Positions 8,679 to 19,101 of a stretch of DNA of 44,588 bases are shown here, in pieces. The notes beneath the pieces were generated by a model. It saw nothing but the letters and a program-made list of their open reading frames with translations, was not told the DNA's origin and did not search any database. Each line of letters starts with the position of its first letter. The stretch's first letter is position 1. The translations under genes were made by a program, and so were the position numbers. Origin of the DNA: Methylococcales bacterium (GTDB lineage Bacteria > Pseudomonadota > Gammaproteobacteria > Methylococcales > Methylomonadaceae); NCBI GenBank assembly GCA_028688755.1, contig JAQTXN010000004.1, forward strand, positions 1 through 44,588. Direction: 5' to 3'.

Positions 8679-10280
8679 ATGGCAAAACTGACTATTCATT
8701 CCCCTGCTGGCTCACATCAAATTGATGTTGCCGACGGACAAACTGTCCGTGATGCGTTAGACGCAACAGATTGGCGTGTTCGCGCAGCATGTGGTGGCAT
8801 TGGCTCTTGTGGGGCATGTGTCATTCAAGTAAAAAGCGGCGATGTCAGCCCTCTTACCCTTCCTGAATATCAACGTTTAGATGAATCAGCACGCGCTAAA
8901 GGTTGGCGATTATCGTGTCAATTACGTTTAAACGGCGATAGCCAAATTCACACCACACATTTAGCAAAACCCTCACCATGGCGCAGCATTCCTAAAGCAG
9001 ATTTAATGCAACATTCGTTTCAATGCAAAGAGATTTCTCAATATGTTTATGGGGTTGCGGTTGATTTAGGCACCACGCATTTACGCGTCACACTGTGGAA
9101 TCGACGAACAGGACAACGCATTGCCAGTCGAAAAGGCATCAATCCCCAAGAATGTTACGGCGCAGATGTGCTAACTCGTTTAGATGTCGCGCTACAACAT
9201 CCTGAAAAAGCCCGAAAATTAAGCGAATTAGCCCGTGTGGCAATTATCAAAGCCTTGCGTGATATGTTGGCGCGAGAAGTGGGCGAAATTAAATCAATGC
9301 TCTCTGAAATTGGGCAAGTGATGATTGTCGGTAATACTGCCATGCTGACGTTATTAACGGGTCAAGGCTATGCGGATTTATTGAATCCTGATTTTTGGCA
9401 AACGCAAATTCACTGTCAGCCTGTGGATTATGACGGGTGGCAGGCACAATGGTTCTTGCCTCATGCAAAAATCACGGTTTTACCGCCTGTAGCGGGTTTT
9501 ATCGGTTCGGATTTGACCGCTGATTTAGTGGCAACAAAGTTATGTAACAGTTCAAATGCCGCGATGTTGATTGATGTCGGGACAAATACCGAGATTGCGT
9601 TGTGGACAGGAAAAAAACTGTTGATTACCTCTGTACCTGGAGGCAGCGCATTGGAATCAGTCGGAATTCAAAACGGAATGCCGCCTGAATCAGGGGCGAT
9701 TGTGCATATTAAACAAAGCGAAAATGGGTTGCTTATCGAAACGATTAACAATGACTTGGCACTTGGTTTTTGCGGTTCTGGTTTGCTCGATGCAATTGCG
9801 GTTTTAGTTGCAACCAACGTGTTAAAACCATCTGGTCGTTTTGCACAACCGACAGGTGGCGTAGGTGTCGCGTTAATGCCAGATAATTCACACACCGTAA
9901 TTATCGGACGTAATGTTGATGCGTTTCAACGCGCCAAAGCAGCGATTGCCTCGGCAATGGAAACGCTTTTAGAATTTGTTCACATGAGCTGGGAAGAGAT
10001 TGAAAGACTGTGTGTTTGCGGTGCATTTGGACAGCATTTAAACATTGAAAATGCACAGGCTCTGGGTTTATTGCCCGCCATTTCGGCCGAAAAAATTGAA
10101 CTCAATGCCGATGCCAGTTTAGCGGGTTGTGAATTAGCGTTATTAAGTCCAGATAATATGGCATTATTTGAAGAAATTACGGCTGACGCACAAACATTTA
10201 ATTTGTCGTTAATTCCAAGTTATGAAGATCGTTACATTAACCATTTGCTTTTAAAGCCCATACAGCGGAGTAGTTCATGA
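8679..10280 (+). CDS. Corrinoid-protein activating [2Fe-2S]/ASKHA ATPase (RACo-like, DUF4445)
   Basis: This 533-residue protein would reduce inactive Co(II) corrinoid to Co(I) with ATP, restarting a methyltransferase that has been oxidised. The N-terminal ferredoxin domain has ligand cysteines C38, C44, C47 and C80 (CGGIGSCGAC ... SC). After a linker, the ASKHA-type ATPase domain begins near residue 125 (VAVDLGTTHLRVTLWN), with a second phosphate-binding stretch (AAMLIDVGTNTEIALW) and GFCGSGLLDAI. It ends PSYEDRYINHLLL, as in RACo-type proteins. The architecture is that of RACo (a plant-type [2Fe-2S] activator), not RamA, which carries 4Fe-4S clusters. It is the first gene of the operon, and its stop overlaps the start of the corrinoid protein gene (ATGA), indicating coupled translation. 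There is no strong ribosome-binding site; the inverted repeat occupies that place. Confidence 0.9.
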   Translation: MAKLTIHSPAGSHQIDVADGQTVRDALDATDWRVRAACGGIGSCGACVIQVKSGDVSPLTLPEYQRLDESARAKGWRLSCQLRLNGDSQIHTTHLAKPSPWRSIPKADLMQHSFQCKEISQYVYGVAVDLGTTHLRVTLWNRRTGQRIASRKGINPQECYGADVLTRLDVALQHPEKARKLSELARVAIIKALRDMLAREVGEIKSMLSEIGQVMIVGNTAMLTLLTGQGYADLLNPDFWQTQIHCQPVDYDGWQAQWFLPHAKITVLPPVAGFIGSDLTADLVATKLCNSSNAAMLIDVGTNTEIALWTGKKLLITSVPGGSALESVGIQNGMPPESGAIVHIKQSENGLLIETINNDLALGFCGSGLLDAIAVLVATNVLKPSGRFAQPTGGVGVALMPDNSHTVIIGRNVDAFQRAKAAIASAMETLLEFVHMSWEEIERLCVCGAFGQHLNIENAQALGLLPAISAEKIELNADASLAGCELALLSPDNMALFEEITADAQTFNLSLIPSYEDRYINHLLLKPIQRSSS

Positions 10281-10954
10281 TTGCAAACATTGTCAAAGCC
10301 TATAACGAAGCGGTTTATGAAACAGATAAAGAAGCCGCTTTTGATATTGTGAATTCGGCGTTAGAACAAGGCATGAGCGCGGAAGAGATTGTTTTTCAAG
10401 TCGTGATTCCTGCGGTAGAAGAAATGATGTCGCTGATTGTCAAAGACCCTGATGCAAATTTGGCACAACATTTTATGACCGCGCAAATCGCCGCTGAAGT
10501 AACGGAAAAAATGTTGTTGTTGTTTAAATCGCCGCCTGAAATTATCGGTTGCGTGGTTATGGGAACGGCGGCAGGGGATTTACATTCGCTCGGCAAACGA
10601 ATTGTGATGGGCTGTTTGAAAGCGTTAATGGTTCATGTGATTGATTTAGGTGTGAATGTTTCGCCTGAAAAATTTGTCGATGAAGCGGTGGCAAATAATG
10701 CACAAGTTATCGGCATTTCAGCCATGATGGTTCACACGGCAATGGGTGAACACGGTTGCCTTGAAGTGAGAAAAATTCTGCATGAACGCGAATTAGAAGA
10801 CAAAATCAAGGTTATTGTTGGCGGTGCGCCGTATCGTTACGACGAAGAATTGTATAAAAAAGTCGGCGCAGACACTTGGGCAAGTGATGGCGTAAGCGCA
10901 GGGAAAGTCATTGTGGATTTAATTAACGAGGTAAAAAATCATGTCGCCGCTTGA
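10277..10954 (+). CDS. Corrinoid (B12-binding) methyl-carrier protein, MtaC/MtbC/MttC-like
   Basis: This is a 225-residue, two-domain corrinoid protein. Residues about 1-85 form the helical cap domain (B12-binding-2 type). Residues about 90-215 form the Rossmann-like cobalamin domain with the signature D101-L-H103-S-L-G106, where His103 is the expected lower axial ligand to cobalt; downstream GGAPYR fits the family. It would carry a methyl group on Co between two methyltransferases in the cytoplasm. The length matches methanol/methylamine-type corrinoid proteins (about 210-260). Start: ATG with GCGGAG six bases upstream, overlapping the activator gene by four bases; its 3' end overlaps the next gene by 14. 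The substrate cannot be read from the sequence. Confidence 0.92.
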   Translation: MIANIVKAYNEAVYETDKEAAFDIVNSALEQGMSAEEIVFQVVIPAVEEMMSLIVKDPDANLAQHFMTAQIAAEVTEKMLLLFKSPPEIIGCVVMGTAAGDLHSLGKRIVMGCLKALMVHVIDLGVNVSPEKFVDEAVANNAQVIGISAMMVHTAMGEHGCLEVRKILHERELEDKIKVIVGGAPYRYDEELYKKVGADTWASDGVSAGKVIVDLINEVKNHVAA

Positions 10955-11975
10955 AATTCTTGCCGCTGCCGCAACAGGGCAACCCGCACCACGCATTCCT
11001 ATTTTTTGTAATATGCTTGATAAAGGCGCACACGAATTAAAAATGTCGCAAAAAGAGTTTTACAGCAAAGGCGAATACGTCGCAGAAGGTCAACTTAAAA
11101 TGCAGGCACGTTATGGTTATGACAACGTGTTGAGCTTGTTTTATGTTGGCAAAGAGGCTGAGTTATTCGGTTGCAATGACATTCTTTTCAGTAATGATGG
11201 CGCACCGAATGTTGCCGATTTTGTGATTAAAAATTACGACGACATTGCAAAACTCGAAGTCCCTGACGACATCACCGCGCATCCTGCGTGGGCAGAAACG
11301 GCGAAATGTTTAAAAATTCTGCGCGATGAAGTCGGTAACACGCATCCGATTTGCGCGTATTTAACCGCTTCAACCACAATGCCTGCCATTTTGATGGGGA
11401 TGGATAAATGGATGGATTTGTTGCTAGGGAAAGATACCGATGTGCGTGATGAATTGTTGCGAAAATGCTCGCTGTTTTTTCAAAAAGAAGTTCAAGCCTA
11501 CCGTGACGCAGGCGCAAATGTGTTGGTGTATTCCACGCCATTTGGCACGACTTCATTTGTGGGCAGAAAACGTTTTCAAGAATTCAGTTTGCCGTGGATG
11601 CAACGTGATTTAGCCGCCGGGGTTGAAAACTTGGTGTATTACTGCGGGATGTTGCCGTTTAACGATGTGATTCCTCAAATTCAAGAAACCTTTAATTTCG
11701 GTTCTTATTACATTAGTCCGATGTCAGATTTAGCCGAGGCAAAAGCTATCATTGGCGATAAAGCCTTAACGTGCGGCGTGATTGATGACATTAAAATGAT
11801 TCACTGGACACCTGAGCAAACTCGCGCCGAAGTAAAACGAATCTGTGACATTGGCAAAGTTGGCGGTCATTTCTTGTTTGGCACAGGCGTTATGCCGTTG
11901 CAAATTCCAGAAGAAAATATCATCGCTATGTTAGAAGCCGCTTTTGAATATGGGAGATACGACGATGGCATTTAG
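10941..11975 (+). CDS. Uroporphyrinogen decarboxylase-family (MtaA/CmuA-like) corrinoid methyltransferase
   Basis: This 344-residue TIM-barrel protein belongs to the UroD/MtaA/CmuA family. Its position beside a corrinoid protein indicates methyl transfer to or from methylcobamide rather than haem synthesis. The C-terminal IPEENIIAMLEAAFEYGRYD is typical. Family methyltransferases bind a catalytic zinc with HxC ... C. Here the first site reads Y233-Y-C235-G, and the second position, in FLFGTGVMP, has T315 where I expect Cys, so two of three ligands appear replaced. That suggests another substrate, another metal mode or a non-canonical role. It overlaps the upstream gene by 14 bases, with GAGG before its ATG, and overlaps the next gene by 11. 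Exact specificity is unknown; MtaB/MttB-type partner enzymes are absent. Confidence 0.85.
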   Translation: MSPLEILAAAATGQPAPRIPIFCNMLDKGAHELKMSQKEFYSKGEYVAEGQLKMQARYGYDNVLSLFYVGKEAELFGCNDILFSNDGAPNVADFVIKNYDDIAKLEVPDDITAHPAWAETAKCLKILRDEVGNTHPICAYLTASTTMPAILMGMDKWMDLLLGKDTDVRDELLRKCSLFFQKEVQAYRDAGANVLVYSTPFGTTSFVGRKRFQEFSLPWMQRDLAAGVENLVYYCGMLPFNDVIPQIQETFNFGSYYISPMSDLAEAKAIIGDKALTCGVIDDIKMIHWTPEQTRAEVKRICDIGKVGGHFLFGTGVMPLQIPEENIIAMLEAAFEYGRYDDGI

Positions 11976-12570
11976 AACGATTCCAATTGTTTCCGAAAAA
12001 CCTCTCGTGATGGTCGGTTGCGGGATTTTGCATAAAGAAGTCGATTTTTTAATTAAAAAAAATGGCTGGAATGTGGAAACGCAATTTTTAGCGTCATCGT
12101 TGCACAATTATTTCGACCGTTTGTACAGCGAACTCAATGAATCTTTAGCTTTTAATGAATCGAAAGGACGTGAGACGGTTGTGTTTTATGGTGCATGTCA
12201 TCCTCGCATGGATGACATTTTAACGAAACATCATACGCATCGCACCCAAGGTCAAAATTGCATCGTGATGTTGCTCGGTTTTGATACGTTTATGGAAGAA
12301 CTGAGTAACGGGGCGTATTTTTTAGTCGAAGATTGGGCGTTGACGTGGGAACCGATGCTCACCGAATGTTTTGGCAAAAATGTTTCCGTTGTGCGGGAAA
12401 TTTTTCACAGCAGTCACAAAATGATTATGGCGTTACGCACGCCCTGCTCTACTGATTTTACGGCTGCTGCACAAGCTGCTGCGGATTTTGTCGATTTACC
12501 GTTAGTGTGGCGTGATGTGTCGCTTGACCATTTGGAATCAGTTTTGGCGCAAGCCATCGCGCAAAAATAA
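11965..12570 (+). CDS. DUF1638 domain protein of the corrinoid operon
   Basis: This 201-residue soluble protein resembles the DUF1638 family: MVGCGILHKEVDFLI near the N-terminus, then VVFYGACHPRMDDIL and IVMLLGFDTFMEEL. The conserved Cys/His residues in GCGILHKE and GACHPRMDD could bind a metal (inference). DUF1638 genes are commonly found beside corrinoid methyltransferase genes, but their function is unsettled. Start: the ATG at 11965 is preferred because GGGAGA lies eight bases upstream; a longer TTG start at 11944 in the same frame is less likely. It overlaps the methyltransferase gene by 11 bases, so it is part of the same transcript. Confidence 0.85.
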   Translation: MAFRTIPIVSEKPLVMVGCGILHKEVDFLIKKNGWNVETQFLASSLHNYFDRLYSELNESLAFNESKGRETVVFYGACHPRMDDILTKHHTHRTQGQNCIVMLLGFDTFMEELSNGAYFLVEDWALTWEPMLTECFGKNVSVVREIFHSSHKMIMALRTPCSTDFTAAAQAAADFVDLPLVWRDVSLDHLESVLAQAIAQK

Positions 12571-12582
12571 TGTCGAATTATC

Positions 12583-14556
12583 GTGAACTCAGATATTCCA
12601 CCGTCACAAACTGAATTAGATTTGAGAGCCAAAGTGCGACGATTAGTAGAAGAAAAATCCACGTTGCAACTGGTACTCAGTTTAATTGAACGGCTCGATG
12701 CACAAGCGGGAATGGAGAGTGTTATCAATTCCATGCTCTATAGCATTGTTGAAAGCATCGGTGGAACAAATATCAAACTGTATTATTGGATCGGCGAGAC
12801 GCTTCATTATGTAGATTTTTTAGGCTCAAAAACGGTTTTAGCCGAAATTGATGATTCGTTAGTAAAAGACGTTGTCAGCCAACGTAAATTCATTGAGGTG
12901 TCTACTGAATCAGGTGACGCATTGTTACAGGGCGATGTGGTACCTGGTGCATGGACATGGGCATTTCCGTTACTGGTTGGCGACGAGTTAATCGGTGTTA
13001 TCAAGATTGAAAATTTACACATTGGCGGCATGTCACTGCGGTCATTTTTACCTGTTTTTTTTCGTCATGCCGCGTTAATTCTTAGCAACGAAATTCGCAA
13101 TTATCAACGTGAACAAGCTGAAGCAGAATTAAATCTTTATCGTGAGCATTTAGAACAATTAGTCGCCTCGCGCACCGCAGAATTAGAACAGGCAAAAACG
13201 GTCGCCGAATCTGCAAATCGTGCAAAAAGTGTGTTTTTGTCGAATATGTCACACGAACTTCGCACGCCACTGAATGCCATTTTAGGTTTTTCACAGTTGA
13301 TGGAGCATGATCCCGCTTTAAATTCGCAACATAAAAAAGAATTAAAAACCATTAACCGTGCAGGACAACATTTGCTCGCGTTAATTAACGATGTGTTAGA
13401 AATTTCACGCATTGAAGCTGGTCGAACGACAGTGACCAATGTGCCATTTAATTTTAACGAAATGCTCACAACGATTTGCGAGATGATTCATGTTCGCGCA
13501 GATATGAAGGGGCTTGCTTTTTCGATGGAGCGTAATGGTTGCTTGCCGCATTTTGTCTCTGGCGATGAACACCATTTGCGCCAAGTGTTGATTAACTTGC
13601 TCAATAATGCCGTGAAATATACCGATAAAGGTAGTGTGCTTTTACGCTTAACGCCGTTAGATGATTACCTGCGTTTTGAAATTATTGATACGGGAGCAGG
13701 CATTAGCGATGATGACCAAAAGAAAATTTTTCAAGCATTTTTTCAGTGTGAATTTGGTATTTCGAAAGGAGATGGCACAGGATTAGGGCTTGCCATTAGC
13801 CAAGAGTTTGTTCATTTAATGGGCGGTGAAATTACCGTTACCAGCACTGTCGGACAAGGCAGCACGTTTGAATTCACCATTTTGTTACCTGAAATTGAAG
13901 CCGTCACCGTGTTACAGGAAACACAAGGGCGTATTTTGCATCTTGAAGAAGGTCAACCTCCGATTCGCGTTCTAATCGTTGAAGACAATGCCGATAATCG
14001 CTTGTTATTAAAATACTTATTGGAAAGCGTGGGCTTTGAAATACAGATTGCCGAAAATGGTGAGGAAGCGATTGCGATTTTCCAAGCATGGCAACCGCAT
14101 TTTATTTGGATGGATATGCGTATGCCCGTGATGGATGGCTATAAAGCAACTCAAGCAATTCGTGCCTTGCCTGATGGGAAGAACGTTAAAATTGCCGCGT
14201 TAACCGCGAGTGCTTTTCAAGAAGATAGAGCCGAAATTTTAGCCGCTGGCTGTGATGACATGCTCACAAAACCGCTAAATGAAGATAAATTATTTCAAAT
14301 CATGGGGCAATTATTAGGGCTGAAATACCGTCATTTAGCAGATGAAACGACGACGAAAGATGAACAGGTTAGCTTTAATGCTTTAAATGCGGATATTCGC
14401 GCACAATTACATTCTGCCGCAGAATTATTAGACCTTGAAGCCGTCTTAGCCATCGTAGAAAAATTGAAAACAGATTATCCACAAGAAGCCAATACGCTTG
14501 AAAAATTAGTCTCCGAATTTAGATTTGAACAAATTCAACAAATGACAATGGATTGA
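12583..14556 (+). CDS. Soluble hybrid sensor histidine kinase (GAF-like, HisKA, HATPase, receiver)
   Basis: This 657-residue kinase has no membrane segment. In order: a short coiled coil; a GAF-like sensor domain (about 30-170); a coiled coil; HisKA with phospho-acceptor H224 ([16 protein letters not shown]); HATPase with N box ([13 protein letters not shown]), G1 (DTGAGI) and G2 ([11 protein letters not shown]); a receiver domain about 464-583 with phospho-acceptor D511 ([11 protein letters not shown]) and a TKP lysine motif; then a helical tail. There is no DNA-binding output, so a separate response regulator or Hpt protein is needed. It begins at a GTG 12 bases after the DUF1638 stop, in the same frame, with a weak ribosome-binding site. 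Its place at the end of the corrinoid operon suggests it senses substrate or redox/corrinoid state for this system (inference). Confidence 0.92.
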   Translation: MNSDIPPSQTELDLRAKVRRLVEEKSTLQLVLSLIERLDAQAGMESVINSMLYSIVESIGGTNIKLYYWIGETLHYVDFLGSKTVLAEIDDSLVKDVVSQRKFIEVSTESGDALLQGDVVPGAWTWAFPLLVGDELIGVIKIENLHIGGMSLRSFLPVFFRHAALILSNEIRNYQREQAEAELNLYREHLEQLVASRTAELEQAKTVAESANRAKSVFLSNMSHELRTPLNAILGFSQLMEHDPALNSQHKKELKTINRAGQHLLALINDVLEISRIEAGRTTVTNVPFNFNEMLTTICEMIHVRADMKGLAFSMERNGCLPHFVSGDEHHLRQVLINLLNNAVKYTDKGSVLLRLTPLDDYLRFEIIDTGAGISDDDQKKIFQAFFQCEFGISKGDGTGLGLAISQEFVHLMGGEITVTSTVGQGSTFEFTILLPEIEAVTVLQETQGRILHLEEGQPPIRVLIVEDNADNRLLLKYLLESVGFEIQIAENGEEAIAIFQAWQPHFIWMDMRMPVMDGYKATQAIRALPDGKNVKIAALTASAFQEDRAEILAAGCDDMLTKPLNEDKLFQIMGQLLGLKYRHLADETTTKDEQVSFNALNADIRAQLHSAAELLDLEAVLAIVEKLKTDYPQEANTLEKLVSEFRFEQIQQMTMD

Positions 14557-14596
14557 ATTTGTTCATTTCGCGTGTTTAGGCTAGCCGTAAATGTTT

Positions 14597-16177
14597 TTAC
14601 AATTCGCGCGTTGCACTAAATTTAATATCGGGATAACGCTCTTCAGCAAGTTGCAAATTCACTCGACTATTCGCCACATAAACCAAATAACCGCCGCCAT
14701 CTTCAGCTAAATTATCAAAGGCTTTCTTTTTGAATTCTTCGAGTTTGGCGGGATTATCCGAACTTACCCAACGCACGGCTGAAATCGGAATTGCGTCATA
14801 AACACATTCCACGTTGTATTCGCTTTTTAAACGATATGCCGTTACGTCAAACTGCAACACACCGACTGCACCTAAAATCAAATCGTTATTTTTGAGCGGT
14901 CGAAATAACTGCGTCGCGCCTTCTTCCGTGAGTTGAATTAAGCCTTTTTGCAACGCTTTCGCGCGAAGTGGATCTTTCAAAACCACACGGCGAAATAATT
15001 CAGGCGCAAAGTACGGAATGCCGCCATATTTTAAGGTTTCGCCTTGCGTGAAAGTGTCACCGACTTGAATGGTGCCATGATTGTGCAAGCCAATAATGTC
15101 GCCTGCGTAGGCTTCTTCAACCGCATTTCGTGTTGCCGCTTGGAAGGTAATTGCGTTGGCAATTTGAATCGATTTCCCTAAACGAACATGATGAATTTTC
15201 ATGCCCTTGTCGAATTTGCCCGAACAAACGCGCAAAAACGCGACGCGGTCACGATGTGACGGATCCATGTTTGCTTGAACTTTAAACACGAAACCAGTGA
15301 ATTTTTCTTCTGTTGGTGAAACAGTGCGTTGCACAGCTTCACGCGGCAGCGGCGAAGGCGCGTATTCAGCAAACGCATCGAGTAATTCTAAAATTCCAAA
15401 ATTGTTCACTGCCGAACCAAAAAAGACAGGGGTTAATTTCCCTGCCAAATAAGCCTCTAAATCAAATTCGTGGCTCGCGCCTTTGACTAAATCGATTTCG
15501 TCGCGCAATTCTTGTGCTTGCGAACCAATCAATTCATCGAGTTTCGGATTTTCTAGCCCTTTAATCACTTCGGCTTCAGCAATTTTGCCGCCGTGTTGTG
15601 CGCTGAATAAATGGATTTCGTCTTTGTAAAGGTGATAAACGCCTTTAAAGCGTTTGCCCATTCCGATAGGCCATGTCATTGGCGCACATTGGATTTTTAA
15701 AACGTGTTCAACTTCATCCATCAATTCAATCGGTTCGCGTCCTTCACGGTCTAATTTATTGATAAATGTTAAAATCGGCGTGGTTCGCAAACGGCACACT
15801 TCCATTAAGTTAATGGTGCGTTCTTCAACACCTTTCGCCACGTCAATAATCATTAACGCCGAATCGACTGCAGTTAAAGTGCGGTAAGTATCTTCCGAGA
15901 AATCTTCGTGACCTGGTGTGTCGAGCAAGTTAATCACGCAATCTTTGTGTTCAAACTGCATCACGGACGTGGTGACAGAAATCCCACGTTCTTTTTCCAT
16001 TTCCATCCAATCGGATGTGGCGTGTCGGGCGGCTTTACGACCTTTCACTGAACCCGCTAATTGAATCGCGCCTCCGAATAAAAGTAATTTTTCGGTAACG
16101 GTGGTTTTACCTGCGTCAGGGTGAGAAATAATCGCAAACGTGCGACGGCGTTGTAATTCACTAAGGTTTTGAGGCAT
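14597..16177 (-). CDS. prfC: Peptide chain release factor 3
   Basis: RF3 is a translational GTPase that removes RF1/RF2 from the ribosome after peptide release. The 526 residues match the family length. G1 ([10 protein letters not shown]), switch I ([12 protein letters not shown]), G3 (DTPGHEDF) and G4 (NKLD, followed by REGREP) are all present, and the C-terminal domain is intact. It is last in the ubiD-thiL-pgpA-prfC run, 38 bases after pgpA, on the same strand. It converges on the hybrid kinase gene with a 40-bp gap and no obvious hairpin. Confidence 0.97.
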   Translation of the reverse strand: MPQNLSELQRRRTFAIISHPDAGKTTVTEKLLLFGGAIQLAGSVKGRKAARHATSDWMEMEKERGISVTTSVMQFEHKDCVINLLDTPGHEDFSEDTYRTLTAVDSALMIIDVAKGVEERTINLMEVCRLRTTPILTFINKLDREGREPIELMDEVEHVLKIQCAPMTWPIGMGKRFKGVYHLYKDEIHLFSAQHGGKIAEAEVIKGLENPKLDELIGSQAQELRDEIDLVKGASHEFDLEAYLAGKLTPVFFGSAVNNFGILELLDAFAEYAPSPLPREAVQRTVSPTEEKFTGFVFKVQANMDPSHRDRVAFLRVCSGKFDKGMKIHHVRLGKSIQIANAITFQAATRNAVEEAYAGDIIGLHNHGTIQVGDTFTQGETLKYGGIPYFAPELFRRVVLKDPLRAKALQKGLIQLTEEGATQLFRPLKNNDLILGAVGVLQFDVTAYRLKSEYNVECVYDAIPISAVRWVSSDNPAKLEEFKKKAFDNLAEDGGGYLVYVANSRVNLQLAEERYPDIKFSATREL

Positions 16178-16215
16178 TTTTGAAACTCGAAATAATTAAA
16201 ATTTGAAATTTTGGT

Positions 16216-16731
16216 TCACAAAGATAACAGATTGAAGCGTAACAATAACAGCAAAATGCCACCTGCAAAAATTCCCGCTAATACATCGTCAAGCATAATG
16301 CCAAAGCCACCTTCAACGTGTTTATCAATCCATTTAATCGGAAACGGTTTGAGAATATCGAAAAACCGAAACAGTACAAAACCAATCAAAACGGTTTGCC
16401 AGCTAAACGGAACAAACCACATCGTAATCAAATAGCCTGCAATTTCGTCCCACACGATGCCATTAAAATCATGTTCACCAAGCAATTTTGCGGCATCGTC
16501 ACAAATTTTAATGCCGACAAGCGTTGCGATAAGCGTCAGTGCGCTATAAAGCCAAAACGGCGTTTGTGCGAATAACAAATAAACGGGAATCGCGGCGATT
16601 GTGCCAAACGTTCCAGGGGCTTTTTTGACTAACCCAAAGCAAAAACCGAAGGCTAAAAATAGCGTTGGATTTTTTAAAATTTGAGAAATCGAAAGTGCAT
16701 TTTTACCGTAATGATTAAGAAAAATGTTCAT
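16216..16731 (-). CDS. pgpA: Phosphatidylglycerophosphatase A
   Basis: This 171-residue inner-membrane lipid phosphatase dephosphorylates phosphatidylglycerol phosphate in phospholipid synthesis. Visible signatures are FGFCFGLVKKAPGTFGT, WDEIAGYLITM and FDILKPFPIKWID, with several hydrophobic segments and the family length. Its ATG lies inside the end of thiL (17-base overlap); the thiL-pgpA pair is common in proteobacteria. Confidence 0.95.
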   Translation of the reverse strand: MNIFLNHYGKNALSISQILKNPTLFLAFGFCFGLVKKAPGTFGTIAAIPVYLLFAQTPFWLYSALTLIATLVGIKICDDAAKLLGEHDFNGIVWDEIAGYLITMWFVPFSWQTVLIGFVLFRFFDILKPFPIKWIDKHVEGGFGIMLDDVLAGIFAGGILLLLLRFNLLSL

Positions 16732-17647
16732 AGCCTTTTGCCGAAAATGTTTGAATTTGACCGTCTTTTTTTAAACGCAAACCTGCTTGCGAATCAATAA
16801 AACCAATATGCGTGCAGTTTTCTGGAACGCGATGTACGTTTTGCGGCGAAACAGTAAAACACAATTCGTAATCGTCGCCCGAAATCAGCGGCATTTGCCA
16901 ATCGCCAGTTTGTTGAAGGTAATTTTTAACTTCATTTGAAAGCGGCAGTTTTTCGAATTCTACCGTCGCGCCAACGTCGCTTTGTTTCAAAATGTGTCCT
17001 AAATCACTCACCAAACCGTCCGAAATATCAATGCACGCATTCGCCACATCACGCAACGCTAAACCTGTTTCAATGCGTGGCGTTGGTTGATGAAAACGAG
17101 CAAGCGCATTTTCAGCATCGAATTTTTGACCTTGCATGATTTTCAAACCTAGCCCCGCATCGCCCAAAAAACCACTCATAAAAATCAAATCACCGACTTG
17201 TGCATTGGAACGTTTCAAGGCTTTTCCTGCTGGCACTAAACCCATTGCTTGCACCGTCAATGTCAACGCGCCTTTTGTGGTATCGCCACCAATTAAATCA
17301 ACGTTGTGCTGCTGTGCCAAATTTAAAAAGCCTGTTGAAAATTCTTGTAACCAATTTTCATCGACTTTCGGCAACGTGAGCGCAAGCGTGACGGCTAGCG
17401 GCTTTGCGCCCATCGCCGCTAAATCACTCAAATTCACGGCAAGCAATTTATGCCCAAGTTGCGCGGGATTTGCGTCAGGGAAAAAATGTACGTTTTCAAC
17501 CATCGTGTCAGTGGTGATAGCCAGTTCGTAGCCGCTTGGAATCGAAAGTAACGCGCAATCGTCACCAATTCCTAAACGAGTTTCTGCGTTTTGTCGCGTT
17601 GCGTTTTTGAAAAATTTATCGATTAACGAAAATTCGCCAAGACTCAC
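16715..17647 (-). CDS. thiL: Thiamine-monophosphate kinase
   Basis: ThiL phosphorylates thiamine monophosphate to the active cofactor thiamine diphosphate. Residues [10 protein letters not shown] and [10 protein letters not shown] at the N-terminus, [13 protein letters not shown], and [16 protein letters not shown] are hallmark motifs; 310 residues is normal. The start is set at the GTG at 17647: the protein then begins MSLGEFSLI like its relatives, GGAG lies seven bases upstream, and the GTGA overlaps the ubiD stop by four bases. A TTG twelve bases further upstream is possible but less likely. It joins thiE and thiD elsewhere in the window. Confidence 0.95.
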   Translation of the reverse strand: MSLGEFSLIDKFFKNATRQNAETRLGIGDDCALLSIPSGYELAITTDTMVENVHFFPDANPAQLGHKLLAVNLSDLAAMGAKPLAVTLALTLPKVDENWLQEFSTGFLNLAQQHNVDLIGGDTTKGALTLTVQAMGLVPAGKALKRSNAQVGDLIFMSGFLGDAGLGLKIMQGQKFDAENALARFHQPTPRIETGLALRDVANACIDISDGLVSDLGHILKQSDVGATVEFEKLPLSNEVKNYLQQTGDWQMPLISGDDYELCFTVSPQNVHRVPENCTHIGFIDSQAGLRLKKDGQIQTFSAKGYEHFS

Positions 17648-19101
17648 AAACTGCTCCAAATATCATTCACACGGTTAATAATGTCGGGCGACATGGTAAT
17701 GGTTTTGCCCCATTCTCGATTGGTTTCACCCGCCCATTTATTCGTGGCATCAAAACCCACTTTTGAACCTAAACCCGAAACAGGCGACGCAAAATCTAAA
17801 TAATCAATCGGTGTATTTTCTAAAATCGTCAGATCGCGTGCAGGATCCATGCGCGTCGTAATTGCCCAAATCACGTCTTGCCAATCCCGCACGTTAATAT
17901 CGTCATCGACCACAATTACAAATTTGGTATACATAAATTGCCGTAAAAACGACCACGTCCCAAGCATTACGCGCTTTGCATGACCTGCATATTGTTTTTT
18001 CATCGAAATCACCGCCATGCGATATGAACAACCTTCGGGTGGCAAATAAAAATCGACAATTTCAGGGAATTGTTTTTGCAAAATCGGCACAAACACTTCA
18101 TTTAACGCCACACCTAAAATTGCAGGCTCATCAGGTGGACGACCTGTGTAAGTGCTGTGATAGATGGGATTGTTGCGCTCGGTAATCGTTTCAATGGTGA
18201 AAACAGGAAAATCGCTGACTTCGTTGTAATAACCTGTGTGGTCGCCAAAAGGGCCTTCGGGCGCAGTTTCATTTGGGTAAATAAAACCTTCCAACACAAT
18301 TTCTGCGCTGGCAGGAACTTGTAAATTATTACTCAAACAATCAGCAAGTTCGGTTTTTGAGCCGCGCAAAAGTCCTGCAAATGCAAATTCTGATAACGAA
18401 TCAGGCACAGGCGTAACGGCAGCTAGAATGGTTGCGGGGTCTGCACCTAAAACCACCGTCACAGGAAACGGCTCATTCGGATGTACGTCTTGCCATTCTT
18501 TAAAATCCAACGCGCCACCACGATGGGCGAGCCAACGCATAATGGTTTTGTTTTTGCCAATCACTTGTTGACGATAAACGCCCATGTTTTGCCGTTCTTT
18601 ATTTGGACCTTTTGTGATGACCAATGCCCAAGTAATCAACGGTGCAGCATCATCTGGCCAACAATGTTGAATCGGATAACGTCCCAAATCAATTTCGTCA
18701 CCACGCAACACATTTTCTTGGCAAGGCGGATTTTTTACGATTTTGGGCGACATATTCAAAACTTGTTTGAACACAGGCAACTTATCCATCGCATCACGAA
18801 AACCTTTTGGTGGTTCAGGTTCTTTTAAATAGGCGAGCAATTTACCAATTTCGCGTAATTCTGAAATTGAATCAGCACCCATCCCCATTGCGACGCGGTG
18901 CGGCGTACCAAATAGATTACCCAGTAATGGCACGTTGTAACCTTTTGGGCGTTCAAACAGCAATGCTTGCCCTTGTGCTTTTAACGTTCGGTCGCAAATT
19001 TCGGTAATTTCTAAATACGGGTCAGCTTGATAAAGCGTGCGTTTGAGTTCGCCTTGTTTTTCGAGTTGCGAAATGAAATCGCGTAAGTCGTGGTATTGCA
19101 T
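17644..19101 (-). CDS. ubiD: 4-hydroxy-3-polyprenylbenzoate decarboxylase
   Basis: UbiD uses prenylated FMN to decarboxylate the polyprenylated 4-hydroxybenzoate ring in ubiquinone synthesis. The 485 residues cover the family length. The N-terminus [19 protein letters not shown] is diagnostic, and the catalytic region holds [13 protein letters not shown] and [16 protein letters not shown]. UbiX, which makes the cofactor, is not in the window. The ATG at 19101 is preferred; a TTG two codons upstream is an alternative. It is first in the ubiD-thiL-pgpA-prfC run. Confidence 0.95.
   Translation of the reverse strand: MQYHDLRDFISQLEKQGELKRTLYQADPYLEITEICDRTLKAQGQALLFERPKGYNVPLLGNLFGTPHRVAMGMGADSISELREIGKLLAYLKEPEPPKGFRDAMDKLPVFKQVLNMSPKIVKNPPCQENVLRGDEIDLGRYPIQHCWPDDAAPLITWALVITKGPNKERQNMGVYRQQVIGKNKTIMRWLAHRGGALDFKEWQDVHPNEPFPVTVVLGADPATILAAVTPVPDSLSEFAFAGLLRGSKTELADCLSNNLQVPASAEIVLEGFIYPNETAPEGPFGDHTGYYNEVSDFPVFTIETITERNNPIYHSTYTGRPPDEPAILGVALNEVFVPILQKQFPEIVDFYLPPEGCSYRMAVISMKKQYAGHAKRVMLGTWSFLRQFMYTKFVIVVDDDINVRDWQDVIWAITTRMDPARDLTILENTPIDYLDFASPVSGLGSKVGFDATNKWAGETNREWGKTITMSPDIINRVNDIWSSL

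Noticed and set aside
10941..11975. Uroporphyrinogen decarboxylase (hemE)
   Set aside because: Operon position beside a corrinoid protein and its activator fits the methyltransferase branch, and the HemE N-terminal motifs are not seen.
14557..14596. Terminator between the hybrid kinase and prfC
   Set aside because: Only a tiny GGCTAGCC palindrome is present, with no stem of useful length and no T-tract.
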